DNA of 64,000 nucleotides from positions 1 to 64,000 of the IMG/VR virus record IMGVR_UViG_3300042549_007551. One strand, written 5' to 3'. The notes under the pieces were generated by a model. It was given only the letters and a program-made list of their open reading frames with translations. It made no database searches and was not told the origin of the DNA. This DNA is from a virus. Position 1 is the first letter of the stretch; each line of letters begins with the position of its first letter. Of the stretch, positions 28,901 to 37,900 are shown piece after piece. The position numbers were made by a program, and so were the translations under genes.

Positions 28901-31900
28901 TCTTTAATGCTGTCTAAGTATTCTGAAGCACTGCCAAAGTTTTTAATAAAAGTTGGTTTAATAATTGCTTTACCGGAGGTGTCTCCAAAGAATACGTCTT
29001 CTGCTTTGTTAACAATACTTTCTATGGTTTCTTTAACTACGTTATTAAAAGCAGAAGGAGTTGTTTGCGTTATATTATCAAGAATAACGTCAGTAATATT
29101 AACACCATTTTCTTCTCTAAAATCTTCTTTTGGTTTTTTATACCAGTTCTTTACATTATCTTTATCTTGAATTCTTAAATCTTTAATCATACTTTCTAAC
29201 GTAACAGTACTCTTTGGATCTTTTTCAAGCATCTTTTTATAGCTTAAAGAAGCATTAATTTGTAAATAAATTTCGTTTGTTTTATTAGCATGTAAAGAAA
29301 TATTGTTTATGTATTTGTTTAATGTTGTTTTTAAAACATCTTTTTTAATGCTATTAATTTCTGCGTCACTAACTGTTTTAATGTTGTCATCAAACATAGT
29401 ACTATATTTCTTTATATAATTTAAAATTGCATTAACTTGAGGGTTATTTGTTTTAACATCGGTTATTAATTCTGCTAAAGTCATGTCATCTGGTAACTCA
29501 AGTACGCTTTTTAATTGATTAAAGTAAGTATTAATTGTATTTTTAATAGCAATTTTAATACTTAAGTAGTCTTCATTTTTAAATTTATTAAAAATAGAAT
29601 CATCTATATTTAAATAAGAAGCCAGACCAATTAAAGTTTTATCATCCATACGATCAATATCAAAAGTACTAGGTAAGTTTTTTATTACGTAAAATAAGTT
29701 AGTCCAGTTTAAATTTGTAGCAGTGCCTCTAACCCTAGCGTTATTTGCTTTAGTAGATTCTTTATACAAAGCTCTACTACGTCTTAGCTGTGCTGCTAAA
29801 ACGCTTTCTAATGATACACCTTCAGTTTGTTTGCTGTTAAATTCTTCTTTTAATTCATTGATAAGATTTAACATTCCAACTTTTTGTGCATTAAACAAAC
29901 CTTTGTTGTATTCTTTTTTACCGTTAACTAAAACAAATGTTTTGTTTTCTGAGTGCTTTAAAATATTATTTCTGGTGGACATTTCTTTAGCAGTAATAAA
30001 ACCTTCAAGCCCTGAACCAAAATAATCTTGTAACTTTTTAATAAGTTTTTTGTAATAAATATTATGGGTGTACTTTAAAGAAGATACAAAACTATATGCA
30101 ACGTCTTTTAATTGTTCTATTGTTTTTAAAAACTCTTTATTATAGATATCGTTATAGTTATTAAAAGTAATATCTTCGTTCTTATATTCTTTTTGCATAA
30201 CAATAAGCGCATTTTTAATAGCATCTAATAGTGTTATTTTAATATCAGGTCCTATGTTAGTTGCATTTATTTTTATCTCTGTTAACTGTTCATATAAACG
30301 ATAATTTTCTCTTCTTAAATCAGATTCAAAATTATTAAAGTTATAATTTTCTTTAATGTAACGATCAGTAAAAAAGTTTCGTCCAATAACATCTATATCA
30401 AAAGAACCAAAATCATTGTATAAAAGTTCTAAAAATCTAGCAAAGGCTTTTTCTTTTCTAGCTAGTCTTACAACCCTTTTAAACAAATTGGTTTGGTTAA
30501 AATTAATATTAACAACATCACCAGGTTCTACAATAGTGTATTCTTTTTTTATTCTGGCAAACTCAGTCAACTTTTTAACAAGGTCTTCTCTGCTTAACTT
30601 TAATCTATCAGCTAACTTTTGTAGGTTTTCAACATCTTTTAAGAACCCACCTAAGATACCACCTTGTCCACTTCTTGAAGTTGAGCTCTTAATATTTATA
30701 TAGTTAGATTTTAACTCTCCATTTATATTTCCGTTTTTATCTTTAGTAATAACGTAATCAAAAGTATTAATATATTTCTTAGTCCTTCTCATTTCTAATA
30801 TATCTTTGTGTTGTTCCTCAGTCATGAAGTAAATATTTTTATCTTTAGAGGTTTTATCTTTTAGAGCAAATTTTACAAGGTTATTAAATTCTGAAAAAGC
30901 CGTTTCAAGATTGTCTTTGCTAACAATAATAACTGCACCAGTTTCACTGATGTCTCTTAAAGTTAAAACATAAGGATCGTATCCTTTTTCTTTTAAAACT
31001 TTAGCTATTTTTTTACTTCCTTCTGTATGTAATTCAGTATTGTGTTTGCTTATAATTTTCTCACCAATCTCAGAGTTATAGTTAGGTAATCCTTTTACAC
31101 CTGATTCATCAATATTTGAGTTGCCATTACCATCATAGTGTTCTACCACCATGTATTCTTTTGTCGCAGGATCATAAGCAATAGCAATATTACTATCATC
31201 AGAAGTACTTCTGTTGTTATAAAACATTGTTTCAACTTTTTCAGGGTTATCAACTATGTATTTATAAAAAGCATTAAAGTCTTCTTCTAATGCTTTATCT
31301 TTGATATTGTTTCTAAAGTTTTCATACGCATTAATACGTCTTTGAATATCGATAACTTCATTTTCTAAATCACTAATTTGGTCTTTAATGTTTTTACTCT
31401 TACTATCTTTTCTATTTTTTAATAAAGCTATACGGTTGTTTTGTCTTAACACAACGCCATTAAGTTCTTCTATTTTGTTTAATGTAGCTACACCTTTTCC
31501 TACAGTACCTTGATAAAAGAAAACCTTTTTAACTAATAGTTCTTTGGTTTCTTGTGGTATATCTTTTGCATCTAACACATACAAAATAAATAGTATGTCA
31601 CTACTTACAGGTTTATTAATTGTTTTACCGTTTATAACAACAGTTGTTTCTGGTTTTTTAAATTCTGTATTAGCTTTTTCTAAATAGTAAAATATCTCTG
31701 GTTTTAAAACTAATTGTATATTACTATAACGATTTTTTCTTTTTAAAAATTTAGGGTCTGCAGATTCATATTGAGTTTCTAAGAACAGTAAAGTGTTTAA
31801 ACTTCCGTATGCATTAATGAAATTAATATCATTAACTAAAGCATATTCTTCATCTGTTCCTTTAAACAACTCTCTGCTAATTGTTAACGGTGCGGTTACA

Positions 31901-34900
31901 ATACTACTTCCAAATTTTTTAACGGCGTCTTGGTATTCATTTAATAGTTTATTACCAAGTTCACTAGCTGTTTCAGGTGTTAACGTACCTTTAGCAACTG
32001 TATTTGTTTTTAAACGATCAATAATACTAGACACAATTCTTATGTTTACATGGTGTGTTAGTAAGTATTCTAATAAGTAAACTTTTCTAGATACTTTATT
32101 TTTGTCATTTTTAATATAAATAACTATTTGTTTATCTTCAAAAGCAAAGTAATCTAACTCTTTAAAATCAACTTCTTTTTTAAATGCTTTATCAGTTTCG
32201 ATAAAGCTGTTTAAAAAGTAAACAACTTGCATTAATCCGCTCTTTAAATTAAATGCTGGTTTAATACTATTTTCATCTTCATAGTTTCCAAACGTTTGAA
32301 AGTTAGAGAAAGTAATAATATCATCTAATAAATCTTTATGTTTATCGTCACTAATAGAAAGTGCTTTGTACACACTTGTACTTAAAGTATAGTGCCGATC
32401 ACTAGATGCTCTGATATCTTTTATTTCTGTAGCACGTATACCTTTATCAATAATATTTTTTAGATAACGATGTTTATTATTAAAGGCATACAAATCTTGC
32501 AGTTTAATAGTCATTATCTTTAGAGCATTGCCAGCTATTAATTTATATACATCAGCAGTAATTGATTTATCCCCGCTAATTAACTTTTCAATAAAGTCTT
32601 TTAAATAATCTTTATCATACTCAATATTATTTTCATCAAAATAATTACGTATAGATTCATTAACAGATTGATAGTAAATACGGTTTAATCGTTTTTGTTC
32701 CTTACCATCTAAAGGTAGTTTAATATCAATATCTTCTTCTTTGTTATAAAGATCACCTAAAAGTCTTATCTTATAGCTGTCACTCTTAAACGTTTCACCA
32801 CGTTTACTAAATACTTTGACCTTCTTACCTTCTTTAGAGTTGGATAAAGTATCCCAATCTATTGTAATTACTTTTTCTTTATCTAAACGAACAAGTTCTT
32901 TTAAAACTTTTTCTAAAAAATAATAGTGCCCAGAGGATGTTCTTTTTAATCCCTTTAAAGTTTCTTTATAACTTTTTGCATCGTCTATTGTTTCACTGTC
33001 ACTATTTATAAACATCGCCATTCTAAAATTAAACCTTAATTCTTTAATATTTAAAACACTAAAACCACCGGCTAGTATTTTCTTTAAAGCATTGTAAGGA
33101 TTGTTTTTATCTTTTTCAATATCACTTGTACTTAATTTAAATAATAAATTAGTTAATAAAGATTGAGGTATATTTTCTAGTTGTTTTACAATCGTGCTTT
33201 GAACACTTAATGTACTACTAACTGCTTTTTTAATTGTATTCTTTTTAGCTTCTTCTTGTTTTCTAATTTCCTTAGTTTCAATCAACTCTTCAATCATCGT
33301 GTCGTACTCAGTTAAAAATTCTTTATCACTAAGCACTTCATCTTTTTGTAAGATGTATTCACTTTCAACAACATTGCTTTCTCTTTCTTCTAAAAATTTA
33401 ATGAAAGCTGTATCAATGCTATTAAGTTTACTAACAGCATCTGGTATAGATAGCTTGTTCCAATTTTTTAATTCGTCTTCTGTTATGAAATCAGGGAGTA
33501 ATTCTTTCTTTGCTTCGTCACTTAAAAATAAATTAATATCTTTGTTAACATTAATACTGTTATAGTAATACGATTTAACATATGAATACATTTCATTGTA
33601 TTGTAAAAAGTTATTAATACGTCTTAATTCTTGATCTAAAATATCTTTAATAGCTTTCTTATCTGCTTTATTTTTTTCTGAATCAGAATCAAGAACCTTA
33701 GTTATTTTTTCAATTTGTTTATCTGCACGTTCAAATAATTTATTTACTGTATCTAACTTTTGTTTAAACAAACCATTCTTTTGATTTAATAACTTATAAA
33801 AAACTATTTCTTTTAACTCTGTTAAGCTTACATCTTCAACACTTCTAAAGGTAGGTTTATTTTTGTTTTCAATAACTTTATTGATTGCTTCAACAACACC
33901 TAAAAGACCTCCGAAACTTTTAACTTTATCTGCTGATATATAACTATCTAACTCTAACTTTTTTATAATTCTAATTAATGTGTTTATTTTAGCAGCAGTC
34001 GTTTGTTTGTCCCAGTTTTTTTCGATGTCATCAGCATCAAAGTTTATTAATCCTTTTAATAATAAAGTAGTTTCAAATCCATCTGGAAGTAAGTTATAAA
34101 TTAAACTAACGATATCTTGTTCAATTGTTTTAACAAAAGAAATTTGTACATCAACTACTTTCTTTTTTCTATTACTAGGAGTAATTGTTTTTAAAGTAGC
34201 TCTTTCTATTTCGTTGCCGTCTTTATCAACTAAAGCTACCTTAATTCCATATTGATTAGCTAGATCAACTAATGCATCACCTTCGTCACCTTCAATAAAC
34301 TCATCAATAGCACGTTGTTTATTATACGTATTACGTTGTACATCTTCATCTTTTTTAGGATTGTTCTTAATAATTTCTAACTTATCTTTTAATGTTTTAA
34401 TTGTTGTAGCTTTTTTATCTTGTGCATTTTGTATTTTAGTAATGCTGGTTTCTAAAGCAATAATTTCCTCAGACGCTTTTAGTTTTTCTTCTCCAGTAGC
34501 TTTAACATTTTTAGTAATCTTTAAAAGTTTATTAACTTGTTTTTTTAAATCAACTTTTTCTTTTTCTAATTCTTTATTTTCTTCTTGTAAAGTAGCAAGT
34601 TCTTCATTAATAACTAAACTACTTTTAATAAAAACAGTTTCATTAGAAAATATTTTAAAACCATTAATTACTTTTAAAACGTTAAACAAACTTTGTTGTG
34701 CAACGGTAGTTAATTCATTTACATGTACAAGACCAGCGTCCATAAGAACAAATACTTGACTCAAAACTTTACGGTGTTTAGTAATATACGTATAGTTTAA
34801 TAAAGCATTTCTTTTTGCTACATATTCAAGCGTAACTTTATCATTACCTTTTTGTCCGGCTTTTACAACGGCGTCTAAATCAGGTCCTGCTTTTTTTTCG

Positions 34901-37900
34901 TAGTCACTAACTTCAGTTTGTATTCTTTTAAAATTCTTTTTATTAATAACAATTTTAATACCACTACTAGTTTCATAATTTAAAACAGGGTAATCAATGT
35001 ACTCTTCATTTTCTTCATAAGCTTTTTTTCTACTTTCAAGCGCTTGTTTTGCTTGATCTAAAATATCACTTTGACTATCAATAGTATCTTTTTCTGCACT
35101 TTGTTCAACCTGTTCTTTTGTTGTTTGTTGAATAATTTTAGATAATGTTTTATTAGTTTTCTTTTGCTTGTTTAAAACTTCATCAAAAGTTTCATTAGAT
35201 TTTTTAACAGAGGTACCTGTTTTATTTATATCAATAAGTTCTTTATTAATTGTATTAACGTCTTTTTCAATTGCTTCAAATTTTTCAATTGTAATAGCAG
35301 CTTGTTTAGGATTAATGTTTCTTCTTAAATATTCAAAAAGTTTTTCAACAGAAAAAGATAAACCTTTAAAAGCAACTGACATAGGGTTTGCTACGTGTGT
35401 TACTATTCCAGCAAAACTATCTACATTATCAATATGATTTTTTAAACTTTCAAAGTTGTTATATAAATTAGAACTAACTTTAGAATTGATTTTTAAATCA
35501 AAGTCTTTATAAGCTTTTGCTAATAGTTGTCCTTCACTTAACGAACCACCGTACAATGTTTTAAGTTCTCTAAATGTATTATCAAAACGACCTATTAAAG
35601 CTATTTGATTTTCTGTAGGTGTTGTACTCTTACGAGCTTGTTTGTATCTTCTATAAGAATTTTCTAATTCATTTTTAAGTTTAGCTGAACCTACTTTATA
35701 AATATAGTTTTTATTTTCTAAAACATTTGTAAATAAATTGTCTAAAATATTAAGCTGTGAAGAAATATCTAAAGTATACACTCTAGCCTTTTGTCCAAAC
35801 TGAATACCACCAGAAGCAAATTGTTTGTATAAAATTTCTTGTACACCTTTTCTACCGTTGCTTATCCAAGCTCCTACTAATTGTTTTAAGAAAGCTTGTT
35901 TAGCTGTAGGATCGTTTATCTTAAAACTAAAAACGCCATCTTCATCCACAAGTTTTCCTAAGCTGTTAGCTGCAGCTTTTGTTTTACCTGTCATTTTTAA
36001 CTTACTAGTTTCATGTTCAACTATTCTTGATAGCACATTAGTACCAACGTCTATCGTATAAGTTTGGTAATACTTATTAACAACTTCGTTAAAGTTTTGT
36101 GGGTCAATTAAAAGCTCACCTAATGTAGATATTAAAGAGTTTCCTATTTCACCTAAGTTTAAATTAGCAGCTTCACGGATATCATCAAACATAACTGATC
36201 GATATAACTCGTTACTATAACCCCAAGATTTTGCTAAAGCATCAGTCATTGCTTTAGAATCACCTGAAACTAAACCAAGTAACACTGCTTTGTTTCTTGT
36301 AGCACCATATAAGTTATCGTTAATATCCCCGTATAAAGATATTGCAGAAACAAAACTAACATCATCAGGATCGGTTGCTTTCCAAGGACTAAATTGATCA
36401 TCTAAAGGAGCGGTAATACTAGTAACTGCTTGTAATGTCATCATTGATAATCCTGCTCGAACCTGATTACCAAATGCGTTTGTACTTAACCAACTACCTA
36501 TACCAGTTAACGGGTTGTTTTTACTCAGTAAACTAAGATTTTTATTGATACGTAAACCACTACTCAACCATCCTGTTAAAGCTGGTACTGCAATCGTTGT
36601 TAATAATGTAGCAATCGAACTAATCGGACGTTGCATCATACCTGCATATAAGTTTTGTGCAAACATTTCTTGTGCTTTAGCACCTTCTGGACTAAATGAA
36701 CGACCAACAGTTCTTCCTACTAAAAATCCTTGTAGTGCTGAAACAGCTATAGAAGCTACTGTACCGATGCCGCTTATTGCTGAACCAATTAAACCACCAC
36801 CAGCAACTTCTATTGCGCTACCTGTTAAAGCAACTGTATCTGATATAAGTGCTAATGCATTAAATGCTGTATTAAATATATCGCCTTGTTGAACGCTTTG
36901 AGCTAATCCAACTGCTGAAGTACCTAAACTATAGATGTCTGCGGCGATACCTAAACCAGGCACAAATCTGGCGCCTGCTTCACTAATACTTTTAAAGAAT
37001 GTTTTACCAGCTTGCGCGCCTTTTTTTATAGTAAGTTTTGCTGCATCAACAATAACACCATTTGTTTCTAATATTTTAGCAGCTGCAGTTATAGTTTTAG
37101 AAGCGTCATTTACAGTGTTTGTAATACGCGCCGAATCATTTAACATGTTAGTAACGTCTACAACATCCTCAGCTTTTGCCGCTATTTTAATAGCTTCATC
37201 ACTATTTTTTACAATTGAATTACCAGCATCTACTATTTGTTGTTGTGCTAGTTTAACGCTTTGATCTAAGTTTACTAAATCTTTTTGTGCAAGGTCAAAA
37301 GCTTGTTGAGCTTGTATCTTTAAAGGATTATTTTTACCTAATCGTTTTACTTTTTTTAAATTAGCTTCTGCTTTAATAAAACTTTTATCAGCAATTTTCT
37401 TTAGCTCTACATTGTTTGTTAGTGTAGCTTCTAAAGTAGCTTTATTTACTTTAGATAATTCTAAGTTTTTAACACTTTCAATAAACTTAGGATCATAAGT
37501 TTGTAATGTTTTTTTAATTTTATAATCTTGTTTTAGTAAATCATTTGCACTTTTTACTTGTTTATTATAATCAAGAACAAGCGATTCATTAGCTTTAATA
37601 TTTCTTAATTGTTTAAATCTTGCGTCTTGATAACGTGCTCTTTTAGGATCAAAGGTAGTAGAAAAAGGATTTTGCCATGATTCTTTTTTCCAGAACTTTT
37701 TATCAATTAATGCTGAACGAAGGTACCCACTGTTTAAAGCAGCGCCTACACCTGCACCCACAAGACCGCCTAAGTTACCAAATAAATCATATGTTCCAGT
37801 ATCTTCTATCCCATATCGGTTTCGAATGCGCTCCATAAAATCTTCGTTGTTAACAGCAAAAGGTGAGATTGCCCATTGTTGTAATGATCTTACAAGTACT

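Noticed and set aside
14150-37264. About 20 open frames of 70-160 codons on the + strand inside the giant gene
   Set aside because: They are antisense to an unbroken coding frame, lack ribosome sites, and their products are serine/leucine/phenylalanine-rich, as expected of mirror translations of Lys/Glu/Asn-rich sequence.
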